Shown here: positions 35,192 through 46,296 of the stretch, in pieces
Position numbering within the stretch: position 1 is the stretch's first letter
Layout of the letters: each line of letters opens with the position of its first letter
Origin: Pseudomonas fontis
GTDB taxonomy: Bacteria > Pseudomonadota > Gammaproteobacteria > Pseudomonadales > Pseudomonadaceae
Length of the DNA: 64,000 nucleotides
NCBI RefSeq assembly: GCF_028656955.1
Contig: NZ_JAMDGY010000061.1
Span: forward strand, 1-64,000
Direction: 5' to 3'
The notes under the pieces: model-generated
Databases searched by the model: none
What the model was told of the DNA's origin: nothing
The model's input: only the letters and a program-made list of their open reading frames with translations
Translations under genes and position numbers: made by a program

Positions 35192-35617
35192 ATGCGTCAT
35201 TACGAAATCATCTTTCTGGTCCACCCTGACCAGAGCGAGCAAGTCGGCGGCATGGTTGAGCGTTACACCAAGCTGATCGAAGAAGACGGCGGCAAAATCC
35301 ACCGTCTGGAAGATTGGGGCCGTCGTCAACTGGCCTACGCAATCAACAATGTTCACAAGGCTCACTACGTGATGCTGAACGTTGAGTGCACTGGCAAGGC
35401 CTTGGCCGAGCTGGAAGACAACTTCCGCTACAACGATGCCGTGATCCGTAACCTGGTCATCCGTCGCGACGAAGCCGTTACTGGCCAGTCCGAGATGCTC
35501 AAGGCTGAAGAAAACCGCAGTGAGCGCCGTGAGCGTCGCGACCGTCCTGAGCACGCTGACTCCGCCGATGGCGATGACAGCGACAACAGCGACAACAGCG
35601 ATAACGCTGACGAGTAA
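35192..35617 (+). CDS. rpsF: 30S ribosomal protein S6
   Basis: Binds the central domain of 16S rRNA with S18. The 141-residue protein has the normal S6 fold (MRHYEIIFLVHPDQ, LEDWGRRQLAYAIN) and ends in a long acidic tail of Ser-Asp-Asn repeats (DDSDNSDNSDNADE). In enterobacteria S6 also has a C-terminal glutamate tail added by RimK; here the acidity is encoded. TAAGGAG precedes the ATG. It is first in rpsF-rpsR-(membrane protein)-rplI. Confidence 0.97.
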   Translation: MRHYEIIFLVHPDQSEQVGGMVERYTKLIEEDGGKIHRLEDWGRRQLAYAINNVHKAHYVMLNVECTGKALAELEDNFRYNDAVIRNLVIRRDEAVTGQSEMLKAEENRSERRERRDRPEHADSADGDDSDNSDNSDNADE

Positions 35618-35645
35618 TCCACGGACCTTTTGAGGAGCCTATTAC

Positions 35646-35876
35646 ATGGCACGTTTCTTCCGTCGTCGTAAATTCTGCCGCTTCACTGCTGAAGACGTGA
35701 AAGAGATCGATTACAAAGATCTCAACACCCTGAAAGCTTACGTATCCGAAACCGGCAAGATCGTTCCAAGCCGTATCACCGGTACCAAAGCTCGTTATCA
35801 GCGTCAGCTGGCTACCGCTATCAAGCGCGCCCGCTTCCTGGCCCTGCTGGCTTACACCGACAGCCACGGCCGCTGA
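35646..35876 (+). CDS. rpsR: 30S ribosomal protein S18
   Basis: A 76-residue small basic protein matching S18 throughout ([35 protein letters not shown]). It pairs with S6 on the 30S platform. GAGGAG lies before the ATG, and it is in operon with rpsF. Confidence 0.97.
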
Positions 35877-35912
35877 GACCGGGTCGTCGACAAGTAGCAA
35901 GGGAATGAATGC

Positions 35913-36809
35913 ATGCGGGCGTTAGCTGATTTCATCATGCGCGGTCGCGTGCAGGCCACCTTGGTGGTCGTTGGTTGTGCGGCATTGCCGCTGTTGTTCT
36001 GGTTGAGTGCCGCTGCTGGCAGCCTTGTGCTGCTGCGGCGTGGTTTCAAGGATGCCTCCGGGATCCTCGCCTGGGCGTTATTGCCGGCGTTGGCCTGGTG
36101 GTTCTTCGGCGAACCGCGCACCTTGATGGTGTTGCTGGGGACGCTGGGTCTGGCCGCTGTATTGCGTGCCGGGCACTCCTGGAACCGGGTGCTGTTGTTC
36201 AGCATCGCCTGGGGCCTGGTGTACGGGGTTGTTCTGGGTTCGGTGTTCCGCGAACCGATCGAGGCATTGGCGCAAGCGATTGAAAAAATCCTGCCGCAAA
36301 TGCTCGACGGGCTCTACCAACAATTGTCGGTAGAGGAGCGGGCCCGCCTTGGCGGCCTTATTGCACCGGTGCTTACCGGCCTGATTGCAGCGTTGATGCA
36401 GGCAGTCAGTGTGATGGCCCTGATGTTGGGTCGCTACTGGCAAGCCAGTTTGTATAACCCGGGAGGCTTCGGGCGCGAGTTTCGCGACGTTCGCCTGCCG
36501 CTGCTGCCAGCGTTGGTACTGCTGGCGTGCATGCTCATCGGGCCGAATTTCGGTCCACAGATGGCCATGTTGACGCCGTTGTGCAGTGTGCCGCTGGTGT
36601 TTGCCGGCCTAGCCCTGATTCACGGGCTGGTCGCGCAAAAGCGACTGTCCAGGTTCTGGCTGGTGGGGTTGTACGTAACGCTGGTGCTGTTCATGCAGCT
36701 GACCTATCCGTTGCTCGTGGTCTTGGCCATTGTCGACAGCCTGATTAATTTTCGCGGGCGCCGGGTGTCGAACGACACCGATAACGGTTCCGCGAACGGT
36801 GAAGGTTAA
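35913..36809 (+). CDS. DUF2232/YybS-like membrane protein
   Basis: A 298-residue protein with about seven to eight membrane helices and a conserved charged loop near residues 115-140. It has no enzyme motif. It sits between rpsR and rplI as in other pseudomonads, and in other bacteria YybS-like proteins also neighbour rplI. Transport or a ribosome-linked membrane role is possible, but its function is unknown. AAGGGA lies upstream of the ATG. Confidence 0.8.
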   Translation: MRALADFIMRGRVQATLVVVGCAALPLLFWLSAAAGSLVLLRRGFKDASGILAWALLPALAWWFFGEPRTLMVLLGTLGLAAVLRAGHSWNRVLLFSIAWGLVYGVVLGSVFREPIEALAQAIEKILPQMLDGLYQQLSVEERARLGGLIAPVLTGLIAALMQAVSVMALMLGRYWQASLYNPGGFGREFRDVRLPLLPALVLLACMLIGPNFGPQMAMLTPLCSVPLVFAGLALIHGLVAQKRLSRFWLVGLYVTLVLFMQLTYPLLVVLAIVDSLINFRGRRVSNDTDNGSANGEG

Positions 36810-36830
36810 AAGTTAAGAGGTTTTTACCAA

Positions 36831-37277
36831 ATGGAACTGATCCTGCTGGAAAAAGTCGCCAACCTGGGCAACCTGGGCGACAAGGTAAATGTTAAGGCCG
36901 GTTACGGTCGTAACTTCCTGCTGCCATTCGGCAAAGCCACCGCTGCTACCGCTGCCAACCTGGCTGCGTTCGAAGAGCGTCGTGCTGAGCTGGAAAAACT
37001 GGCTGCAGAGAAAAAAGCTTCGGCTGAAACCCGCGCTGCCCAACTGGCCGAGCTGGAAGTGACTATCACTGCCACCGCCGGTGACGAAGGCAAGCTGTTC
37101 GGTTCGATCGGCACCCACGACATCGCTGATGCCCTGACCGCCTCCGGCGTTGAAGTGGCTAAAGCTGAAGTTCGTCTGCCGAACGGCACCATCCGTAACG
37201 TTGGCGAATACGACGTAGCCGTGCACCTGCACAGCGACGTTGAAGCTACCGTTCGCGTGGTTGTTGTCGCAGCCTAA
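36831..37277 (+). CDS. rplI: 50S ribosomal protein L9
   Basis: A 148-residue two-domain protein: an N-terminal rRNA-binding domain with LLEKVANLGNLGDKVNVK and YGRNFLLPFGKA, a long connecting helix, and a C-terminal domain with SIGTHDIADAL. It stabilises the L1 stalk and helps keep reading frame. Followed by a strong terminator. Confidence 0.97.
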   Translation: MELILLEKVANLGNLGDKVNVKAGYGRNFLLPFGKATAATAANLAAFEERRAELEKLAAEKKASAETRAAQLAELEVTITATAGDEGKLFGSIGTHDIADALTASGVEVAKAEVRLPNGTIRNVGEYDVAVHLHSDVEATVRVVVVAA

Positions 37278-37322
37278 GCTGGACCAATCGACTGGCACCC
37301 TGGGTGCCAGACGGTTAACATC

Positions 37323-37362
37323 GGGCACGATCCTGCTTTGCAGGTCGTGCCCTTTGTTTTTC
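37323..37362 (+). terminator. terminator after rplI
   Basis: GGGCACGA-CCTGC pairs with GCAGG-CGTGCCC around a TTT loop, followed by TTTGTTTTT. A smaller hairpin TGGCACC/GGTGCCA lies just before it. Confidence 0.9.
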
Positions 37363-37387
37363 TCAATACCCTGATTTCCAAGTGGCC

Positions 37388-38785
37388 ATGAACGAGATTA
37401 CCGCCCCCGAGCAATATGATCTGCAAACCGCTGCCCTGAAGGTGCCGCCGCATTCCATCGAGGCCGAACAGGCTGTGCTCGGTGGCTTGATGCTGGACAA
37501 CAACGCCTGGGAGCGAGTGCTCGATCAAGTTTCCGACGGCGACTTCTACCGGCATGACCACCGCCTGATCTTCCGGGCAATCCACAAGCTGGCCGACCTC
37601 AACACCCCCTTCGACGTGGTCACGCTGCACGAGCAGCTGGACAAGGAAGGGCTGAGTACGCAGATCGGCGGCCTGGGTTACCTCGGCGAGCTGGCCAAGA
37701 ACACCCCGTCGGTGGCCAACATCAAGGCCTATGCGCAGATCGTGCGCGAACGTGCCACGCTGCGCCAACTGATCAGCATCAGCAGCGAGATCGCCGACAG
37801 CGCCTTCAACCCGCAGGGGCGCAATGCCGCCGAGATTCTTGACGAAGCCGAACGGCAGATCTTCCAGATCGCCGAAGCACGGCCCAAGACCGGCGGCCCG
37901 GTGGGCGTCAACGAGCTGTTGACCAAGGCCATCGACCGGATCGACACGCTGTTCAACTCCGACAGTGACATCACCGGTATCTCCACCGGCTACACCGACC
38001 TCGACGCGAAGACCAGCGGCCTGCAACCGGCTGACCTGATTATCGTCGCCGGCCGTCCGTCGATGGGTAAGACCACCTTCGCGATGAACCTGGTGGAAAA
38101 CGCAGTACTGCGCAGCGACAAGACCGTCCTGGTGTACTCCCTCGAGATGCCAGGCGAATCGCTGATCATGCGTATGCTGTCCTCGCTCGGGCGTATCGAC
38201 CAGACCAAGGTGCGTTCCGGTCAATTGGACGACGACGACTGGCCGCGCCTGACCTCGGCGGTCAACCTGCTCAACGACCGCAAGCTGTTCATCGACGATA
38301 CCGCCGGCATCAGCCCCTCGGAGATGCGCGCGCGTACGCGCCGCCTGGTGCGTGAGCACGGCGAGATCGGCATGATCATGATCGACTACCTGCAATTGAT
38401 GCAGATCCCCGGCTCCAGCGGCGACAACCGGACCAACGAGATTTCCGAGATCTCGCGTTCCCTGAAGGCCCTGGCCAAGGAATTCAACTGCCCGGTCATC
38501 GCCCTGTCGCAGTTGAACCGTTCCCTGGAGCAGCGCCCGAACAAGCGCCCGGTGAACTCCGACTTGCGTGAATCCGGTGCAATCGAGCAGGACGCCGACG
38601 TGATCATGTTCGTCTATCGTGACGAGGTGTATCACCCGGAGACCGAGCACAAGGGCATTGCCGAGATCATCATCGGCAAACAGCGGAACGGCCCGATCGG
38701 CTTTATCCGCCTGGCGTTCATCGGCAAGTACACACGCTTCGAAAACCTCGCGCCGGGCAGTTACAACTTCGACGACGACGAGTAA
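37388..38785 (+). CDS. dnaB: replicative DNA helicase DnaB
   Basis: Hexameric helicase of the replication fork. The 465-residue protein has an N-terminal primase-interacting helical domain (PHSIEAEQAVLGGLML) and a RecA-like domain with Walker A GRPSMGKTTF, Walker B MIMIDYLQLM and the FVYRDEVYHPE motif. The ATG at 37388 (MNEITAPEQ) is preferred over the GTG six bases earlier because it matches the pseudomonad N-terminus. No intein is present. Confidence 0.97.
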   Translation: MNEITAPEQYDLQTAALKVPPHSIEAEQAVLGGLMLDNNAWERVLDQVSDGDFYRHDHRLIFRAIHKLADLNTPFDVVTLHEQLDKEGLSTQIGGLGYLGELAKNTPSVANIKAYAQIVRERATLRQLISISSEIADSAFNPQGRNAAEILDEAERQIFQIAEARPKTGGPVGVNELLTKAIDRIDTLFNSDSDITGISTGYTDLDAKTSGLQPADLIIVAGRPSMGKTTFAMNLVENAVLRSDKTVLVYSLEMPGESLIMRMLSSLGRIDQTKVRSGQLDDDDWPRLTSAVNLLNDRKLFIDDTAGISPSEMRARTRRLVREHGEIGMIMIDYLQLMQIPGSSGDNRTNEISEISRSLKALAKEFNCPVIALSQLNRSLEQRPNKRPVNSDLRESGAIEQDADVIMFVYRDEVYHPETEHKGIAEIIIGKQRNGPIGFIRLAFIGKYTRFENLAPGSYNFDDDE

Positions 38786-38887
38786 GCGCGCTGAGAGCAA
38801 ATCCGACCTTTAACGTCGGATTTGGTCAATTTTTGTGCTATATTCCGCGCCCGCGATTTTCCTGCACATTAAAAACCGGTCACTGAC

Positions 38888-41197
<2,310 letters not shown>

Positions 41198-41210
41198 TCC
41201 AAATACTCAC

Positions 41211-41294
41211 TGTGGGAGCCGGCCTTGCCGGCGATGAGGCCAGCACGGTTGGCGACCGCTTTGCGGTCGATCGCTGGCAAGGCCAGCTCCCACA
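41211..41294. repeat. REP/BIME-like inverted pair
   Basis: TGTGGGAGCCGGCCTTGCCGGCGAT at the left and its imperfect inverse at the right enclose a GACCGCTTTGCGGTC hairpin. It lies between ygiQ and the ATP-grasp gene. Confidence 0.85.
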
Positions 41295-41416
41295 GTGGTC
41301 AGTGCAGGACAGTTACTTCCCCAAGCAGTTGCAAGGGTTCTCCCCTCCAGTGCCCATTCCCCCATGGCACAACTCTTGCGCTACCCTGAGCCCAATAGCT
41401 GTCACCGAGCCCTGCC

Positions 41417-43903
41417 ATGGCCGACCTGCTTGATGCCTATCCCCTGAGCGCCACCACCTACCACGAGCTGCTTGAAGCCGATGGCAGCGTGCGCGCGCAT
41501 TGGCAGCCGTTGTTCGCCCAGCTGCAACGCAGTGGCCCGGCTCAACTGGCCCAGCGCCAGGCCCTGCTTGACCGGCAGTTGCAAGAAAACGGCGTCACCT
41601 ACAACATCTACGCCGACCCCGAAGGCACGGACCGCCCCTGGGAGCTGGACCTGCTGCCGCACCTGATACCCGCCGCCGAATGGCAGCAGCTGGCGGCCGG
41701 TGTGGCCCAGCGAGCGCGTCTGCTCAATGCCGTGCTGGCCGACCTGTATGGCCCGCAACAACTGATCGCCGACGGCCTGCTACCTGCCGAACTGGTCCAT
41801 GGCCACAACAATTTTCTCTGGCCCTGCCAGGGCATCAACGTGCCGGACAACACCTACCTGCATGTCTACGCCGTCGACCTCGCCCGTGGCCCCGACGGGC
41901 GCTGGTGGGTCACCGCCGATCGCACCCAGGCACCTTCAGGCGCCGGCTATGCCCTGGAGAACCGCACCATTGTGGCGCGCACCTTCCCCGACCCGTACCG
42001 CGACCTCAACGTGCAGCACCTGGCCGGCTACTTCCGCACCCTGCAGCAAACTTTGCAGCGCCTTGCACCGAGCGGCCAGGAAGCCCCGCTGGTGGTGCTG
42101 CTGACACCAGGCCGGTTCAACGAAAGCTATTTCGAGCACTTGTTCCTGGCCCGCCAGCTGGGCTACCCGCTGGTCGAGGGCAGCGACCTGACCGTGCGCG
42201 ACGCTACCGTCTACCTGAAGACCCTCGGCGGGTTGCGCCGGGTGCATGCGATCCTGCGCCGGCTCGACGATGATTTTTGCGACCCGCTGGAGCTGCGCAC
42301 CGATTCGACGCTCGGCGTGCCGGGCCTGCTGGATGCCGTGCGCCAGGGCCGGGTGCTGGTCGCCAATGCACTGGGCAGCGGGGTGCTGGAGTCCCCCGGC
42401 CTGCTGGGCTTCCTGCCGGCAATCAACCAGCGGCTGTTCGCTGAAAGCTTGAGCCTGCCCTCGATTGCCACCTGGTGGTGCGGCGAGCCGCAAGCCATGG
42501 CCCAGGCCTTGGAAAAACTCGGGGAACTGCTGATCAAGCCGGCGTTTCCCTCGCAGAGTTTTGCCGCCGTGTTCGGCCGCGACCTCGATGGCGCACAACG
42601 CCAGGCGCTGGCCGCGCGCATCCAGGCGCGGCCCTATGCCTATGTCGCCCAGGAACTGGCCCAGCTGTCCCAGGCGCCGGTCTGGCAGGCGGATCAGGGC
42701 TGTGTGCTGGCACGCCCCGTTGGCATGCGCGTGTACGCCGTGGCCAGTGCCGACGGCTATCGGGTCCTGCCCGGTGGCTTGACCCGGGTGGCTGCTTTGG
42801 CCGATGCCGAAGTGGTGTCGATGCAGCGCGGTGGCGCCAGCAAGGACACCTGGGTACTTGGCGAACGCGCGCCGGTGGGTGAGCAGTGGCAGGCCAGCCG
42901 TAACCTGGGGGTGGCCGATGTGATCCGCCAGGACCCGTACCTACCATCGCGGGTGGTGGAAAACCTGTTCTGGTTCGGCCGCTACTGCGAACGTTGCGAT
43001 GCCAGCGCGCGCTTGCTGCGCATCCTGCTCAGCCGCTACCTGGATGGTGATGACCCGCAGGCCCTGGCCGCGGCGGTTGCGCTGGCCGAGAACATCTCGC
43101 TGCTGCCGGCCGATGGCCCACTGCCCGAGCGCATGCGTGCGGCCTTGCTCGATCCGGCCTGGACGTTCAGCCTGCGGGCCAACCTGCAGCGCTTGCAATG
43201 GGCCGCCGGCCAGGTGCGCGGCAAGCTCTCGCGAGAGAACTGGCAGGCCCTGGTCGAATTGCAGCGTGATGCCCAGATGCTGGATGACGAATACGCGGAT
43301 TTCAGCGAGTTGCTGGAGTTCCTCAACCACCTGGTGATGTCACTGGCGGCGCTGTCCGGCTTTGCCCTGGACGACATGACCCGTGATGAAGGCTGGCGCT
43401 TCCTCATGACCGGCCGGCGCATCGAGCGCCTGGCATCGCTGAGCACCAGCCTCGCGACCTTCCTGCGAGGCCCCGGGGCGTTCGATCAGGAAGGCCTGGA
43501 GTGGCTGCTGGAGCTTGGCAACAGCAGCATCACCTACCGCTCGCGCTACCTGGCGGTGGCGCAGTTGATCCCGGTGCTGGACCTGCTCCTGCTCGATGAG
43601 CAGAACCCGCACGCGGTGCAGTTCCAGCTCAAGTTGCTGCTGCGTTCGCTGGGGCGCCTGGGCGAGGAGTTCGGCACGCCTCAGGAGCCGGCACTGGCCG
43701 TGTTCGCCGCACGGTTGCGGCACTTCGACCTGGGCAGCCTGGAGAACCCGCTGTTTGGCGAAGCCAGTGTGCGTGCCGTACTGGATGGGCTGGCCGAGCT
43801 GCTCGAAGGCATTGCGCAGGCCAGTGTCCAGGCCTCCGAGCGTCTGGCACTGCGCCATTTCGCCCATGTCGACGACATTAGCCAGCAAACGGTGTCTGCC
43901 TGA
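41417..43903 (+). CDS. circularly permuted ATP-grasp plus alpha-E fusion
   Basis: An 828-residue fusion. Residues about 1-480 form a circularly permuted ATP-grasp ligase (DUF404/DUF407 type), with YNIYADPEG, LWPCQGINVPDN, TPGRFNESYFEHLF and KPAFPSQSF. Residues about 505-820 form the all-helical alpha-E domain (DUF403), starting at SRVVENLFWFGRYCERCDA. In many bacteria the two are separate neighbouring genes; here they are one chain. Comparative studies place this set among predicted amide- or peptide-bond-forming systems together with a transglutaminase-like peptidase, which is exactly the next gene. The substrate is unknown. The start of the next gene overlaps by one base. Confidence 0.88.
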   Translation: MADLLDAYPLSATTYHELLEADGSVRAHWQPLFAQLQRSGPAQLAQRQALLDRQLQENGVTYNIYADPEGTDRPWELDLLPHLIPAAEWQQLAAGVAQRARLLNAVLADLYGPQQLIADGLLPAELVHGHNNFLWPCQGINVPDNTYLHVYAVDLARGPDGRWWVTADRTQAPSGAGYALENRTIVARTFPDPYRDLNVQHLAGYFRTLQQTLQRLAPSGQEAPLVVLLTPGRFNESYFEHLFLARQLGYPLVEGSDLTVRDATVYLKTLGGLRRVHAILRRLDDDFCDPLELRTDSTLGVPGLLDAVRQGRVLVANALGSGVLESPGLLGFLPAINQRLFAESLSLPSIATWWCGEPQAMAQALEKLGELLIKPAFPSQSFAAVFGRDLDGAQRQALAARIQARPYAYVAQELAQLSQAPVWQADQGCVLARPVGMRVYAVASADGYRVLPGGLTRVAALADAEVVSMQRGGASKDTWVLGERAPVGEQWQASRNLGVADVIRQDPYLPSRVVENLFWFGRYCERCDASARLLRILLSRYLDGDDPQALAAAVALAENISLLPADGPLPERMRAALLDPAWTFSLRANLQRLQWAAGQVRGKLSRENWQALVELQRDAQMLDDEYADFSELLEFLNHLVMSLAALSGFALDDMTRDEGWRFLMTGRRIERLASLSTSLATFLRGPGAFDQEGLEWLLELGNSSITYRSRYLAVAQLIPVLDLLLLDEQNPHAVQFQLKLLLRSLGRLGEEFGTPQEPALAVFAARLRHFDLGSLENPLFGEASVRAVLDGLAELLEGIAQASVQASERLALRHFAHVDDISQQTVSA

Positions 43904-44805
43904 TGAGCGCGCGCTACCGGGTTCTTCACGCGACCCATTACCGCTATGACAGCCCGGTGTCGCTGGCACAGCAACTGGTGCACCTGTGGCCACGCCCGTG
44001 TGCCTGGCAAGTGTGCGAGCGCAAGGTGATGGAGGTTGACCCGGCCCCGACGCGGCGGCGTGACGAAACCGATGTGTTCGGCAACCCGCTGACCCGGCTG
44101 GCGCTGGAGCGCCAGCACGAAGCATTGCGGGTGAGTACGCAGGTCGAAGTTGAGGTGCTGGCTCGGCCGCAGCCGGACCTGGCGGGCTCGCTGGCCTGGG
44201 AGCAGGCCCGCGCGATGCTGGCATACAGCGGCCAGCCAATGGCCGCAGAACTGCTGGAAGCCTGCCGTTACCGCTTCGAGTCGCCCTATGTGCGGCTCAA
44301 GCAACGTCTGGAGCTGTTTGCCGCGCCGTGTTTCCCCGCAGGCCAACCACTGCTGCTCGGTGTGCAGGCCTTGATGGAGAAGATCTTTCGCGAATTCACC
44401 TTCGATGCCGGCGCGACCCAGGTCGCTACGCCATTGCTGGAGGTGCTGGAGCGTCGTCGCGGGGTCTGCCAGGACTTCGCCCACCTGATGCTTGCCTGCC
44501 TGCGCTCACGCGGCCTGGCGGCGCGTTACGTCAGCGGCTACCTGCTGACCCGGCCGCCACCCGGGCAGGCACGGCTGATCGGTGCCGACGCATCGCATGC
44601 CTGGGTTTCGGTGTTTTGTCCGGGGCAGGGCTGGGTGGACTTCGACCCCACCAACAACCTGCGCCCCGCGCTGGAGCACATCACCCTGGCCTGGGGCCGG
44701 GATTTTTCCGATGTGTCGCCTCTGCGCGGGGTGATTCTCGGCGGCGGCAGCCATGACCCCGAGGTGCAGGTCACGGTACTGCCGCTGGACGCGGAAGAGG
44801 GTTAG
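43903..44805 (+). CDS. transglutaminase-like protein
   Basis: A 300-residue protein with the bacterial transglutaminase N-terminal strand domain (RYRVLHATHYRYDSPVSLAQQ) and a transglutaminase/protease core. The core shows the catalytic Cys in RRGVCQDFAHLM, the His in DASHAWVSVFCPG and the Asp in WVDFDPTNN. No signal peptide is seen, so it is cytoplasmic. Coupled translation with the ATP-grasp/alpha-E gene argues that the two act together, one probably making and the other breaking or exchanging an amide bond. It ends four bases inside the converging LOG gene. Confidence 0.88.
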   Translation: MSARYRVLHATHYRYDSPVSLAQQLVHLWPRPCAWQVCERKVMEVDPAPTRRRDETDVFGNPLTRLALERQHEALRVSTQVEVEVLARPQPDLAGSLAWEQARAMLAYSGQPMAAELLEACRYRFESPYVRLKQRLELFAAPCFPAGQPLLLGVQALMEKIFREFTFDAGATQVATPLLEVLERRRGVCQDFAHLMLACLRSRGLAARYVSGYLLTRPPPGQARLIGADASHAWVSVFCPGQGWVDFDPTNNLRPALEHITLAWGRDFSDVSPLRGVILGGGSHDPEVQVTVLPLDAEEG

Positions 44806-45389
44806 CGCGGCGTTTCATCCGCCCATTTTGGCGGGGCCAGGGGCTGCCAGGCATCCAGTGCATCCAGCAACGCCGACGGCTCGGGGCTGACCTGCAACAT
44901 CGCGCGGTGCTGGCTGCGCACGAAGCCTTCTTCCACCACATGGTCGAGGAAGCCGGTGAGCTTCTCGTAGAAGCCGTTGACCTCCAGCAGGCCCAGCGGC
45001 TTGCCGTGGTAGCCGAGCTGGCCCCAGGTCCAGACTTCGAAAAGTTCTTCCAGCGTACCCAGGCCGCCGGGCAGGGCGATGAACGCATCGCTCAGCTCGG
45101 CCATGCGCGCCTTGCGTGCGTGCATGCCGTCGACCACCTCCAGGCGGGTCAGGCCGGGGTGGCCGATTTCGGCATTCTTCAGGCTTTCGGGAATGATCCC
45201 GACCACTTCACCGCCAGCGGCCAGGGCGGCATCGGCGACGATGCCCATCAAGCCGACGGCACCGCCGCCGTAGACCAGGGTCAGGCCGCGCTGGGCGATG
45301 CTTTGGCCGAGGGCGATGGCCGCCTCGCGGTAGGCGGGGTTGCTGCCGGTGCTGGCACCGCAGAACACACAAACGGAACGTAGGGACAT
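44802..45389 (-). CDS. LOG-family nucleotide 5'-monophosphate phosphoribohydrolase
   Basis: A 195-residue Rossmann-fold protein with the LOG signature LPGGLGTLEELFEVWTW and YGGGAVGLMG. LOG enzymes release the free base from nucleoside monophosphates; in plants and plant-associated microbes this activates cytokinins, while in other bacteria the natural substrate may be AMP or similar. The ATG at 45389 has GGAG seven bases upstream and removes a long unconserved N-terminal extension. A short possible gene lies just ahead of it on the same strand. Confidence 0.9.
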   Translation of the reverse strand: MSLRSVCVFCGASTGSNPAYREAAIALGQSIAQRGLTLVYGGGAVGLMGIVADAALAAGGEVVGIIPESLKNAEIGHPGLTRLEVVDGMHARKARMAELSDAFIALPGGLGTLEELFEVWTWGQLGYHGKPLGLLEVNGFYEKLTGFLDHVVEEGFVRSQHRAMLQVSPEPSALLDALDAWQPLAPPKWADETPR

Positions 45390-45453
45390 GACTGACTCCG
45401 GATCGAATTCCGCCACAGAGTACGGTGCAGGCCCGGCGCTTCCAAGTGGCGCG

Positions 45454-45543
45454 TCATTCGGGACGGGTGAATTGCATGGCGCAGCCGCTGGCGCCACAGG
45501 CATAGGCCGCAAGCAGGCTGCGCATCAGACTATTGAAGGTCAT
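45454..45543 (-). CDS. possible 29-residue small protein
   Basis: On the minus strand, AGGAG lies ten bases ahead of an ATG that opens a 29-codon frame. The peptide starts MTFNSLMRSLLAAYACGAS, has two cysteines and a hydrophobic centre, and ends TRPE. It lies 64 bases upstream of the LOG gene. Just before it on the same strand is a 12-codon frame that ends in TAG beside the AGGAG. It could be a small membrane-associated protein or a leader peptide; there is no homology evidence. Confidence 0.45.
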   Translation of the reverse strand: MTFNSLMRSLLAAYACGASGCAMQFTRPE

Positions 45544-45663
45544 GGGAAATTACTCCTAAGTGAGAGGTTGTCTCATCCTCCGGGAATGGCGCATGATGAG
45601 CACTTAGATTTCCTGTATACAATCCATAGAACAAAATGACTGCCTGGCGCTAAAGGCCAGTGC

Positions 45664-45677
45664 TTGACCCATATCAG
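45664..45677 (+). promoter_or_regulatory. ANR/FNR-type box upstream of azurin
   Basis: TTGAC-CCAT-ATCAG matches the FNR/ANR consensus TTGAT-N4-ATCAA at eight of ten positions. It lies 65 bases before the azurin ATG; in P. aeruginosa the azurin gene is ANR-controlled. Confidence 0.65.
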
Positions 45678-45741
45678 GGGTCTGCCGTGCGGTTTCAGGC
45701 AGTCTGCACATTGATAAAAAACCCTGCCATGGAGATTCACG

Positions 45742-46188
45742 ATGTTTGCCAAAGTTGTAGCCGTATCTTTGCTGACCCTCGCCAGTGCCCAGGTGTTTGC
45801 CGCCGACTGCAAGGTCACTGTTGATTCCACCGACCAGATGTCCTTCAACACCAAGGACATCGTGATCGACAAGAGCTGCAAGACCTTCACCGTTGAACTG
45901 ACCCACTCCGGTTCGTTGCCGAAGAACGTCATGGGCCACAACCTGGTGATCAGCAAAGACGCTGACATGCAGCCAATCGCCACCGACGGCCTGAGCGCCG
46001 GTATCGACAAGCAGTACCTGAAGGAAGGTGATGCCCGCGTGATCGCCCACACCAAGATCATCGGTGCCGGCGAGAAGGATTCGGTGAGCTTCGATGTGTC
46101 CAAGCTGGCTGCCGGCGAGAAGTACGGCTTCTTCTGCTCGTTCCCAGGCCACATCTCGATGATGAAAGGCACTGTTACCCTGAAGTAA
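45742..46188 (+). CDS. azu: azurin
   Basis: Periplasmic blue copper protein that carries electrons in respiration. A 20-residue signal peptide ends at VFA. The mature 128 residues keep the disulfide cysteines Cys3 and Cys26 and all copper ligands at the standard positions: His46, Cys112, His117 and axial Met121. Gly45 is also present. An FNR/ANR-type box lies upstream. Confidence 0.98.
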   Translation: MFAKVVAVSLLTLASAQVFAADCKVTVDSTDQMSFNTKDIVIDKSCKTFTVELTHSGSLPKNVMGHNLVISKDADMQPIATDGLSAGIDKQYLKEGDARVIAHTKIIGAGEKDSVSFDVSKLAAGEKYGFFCSFPGHISMMKGTVTLK

Positions 46189-46204
46189 TCAGTCGCCTGA
46201 ACTC

Positions 46205-46293
46205 TGTGGGAGCCGGCCTTGCCGGCGATGCAAGGTGACAGCCTTGCCAGGGGGCTGCCTTGCAGCCCATCGCCGGCAAGGCCGGCTCCCACA
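46205..46293. repeat. REP/BIME-like inverted pair
   Basis: TGTGGGAGCCGGCCTTGCCGGCGAT at the left and its exact inverse at the right flank an imperfect central inverted segment (TGCAAGG...CCTTGCA). It lies between the converging azurin and nadE genes and probably doubles as a terminator. Confidence 0.9.
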
Positions 46294-46296
46294 TTG

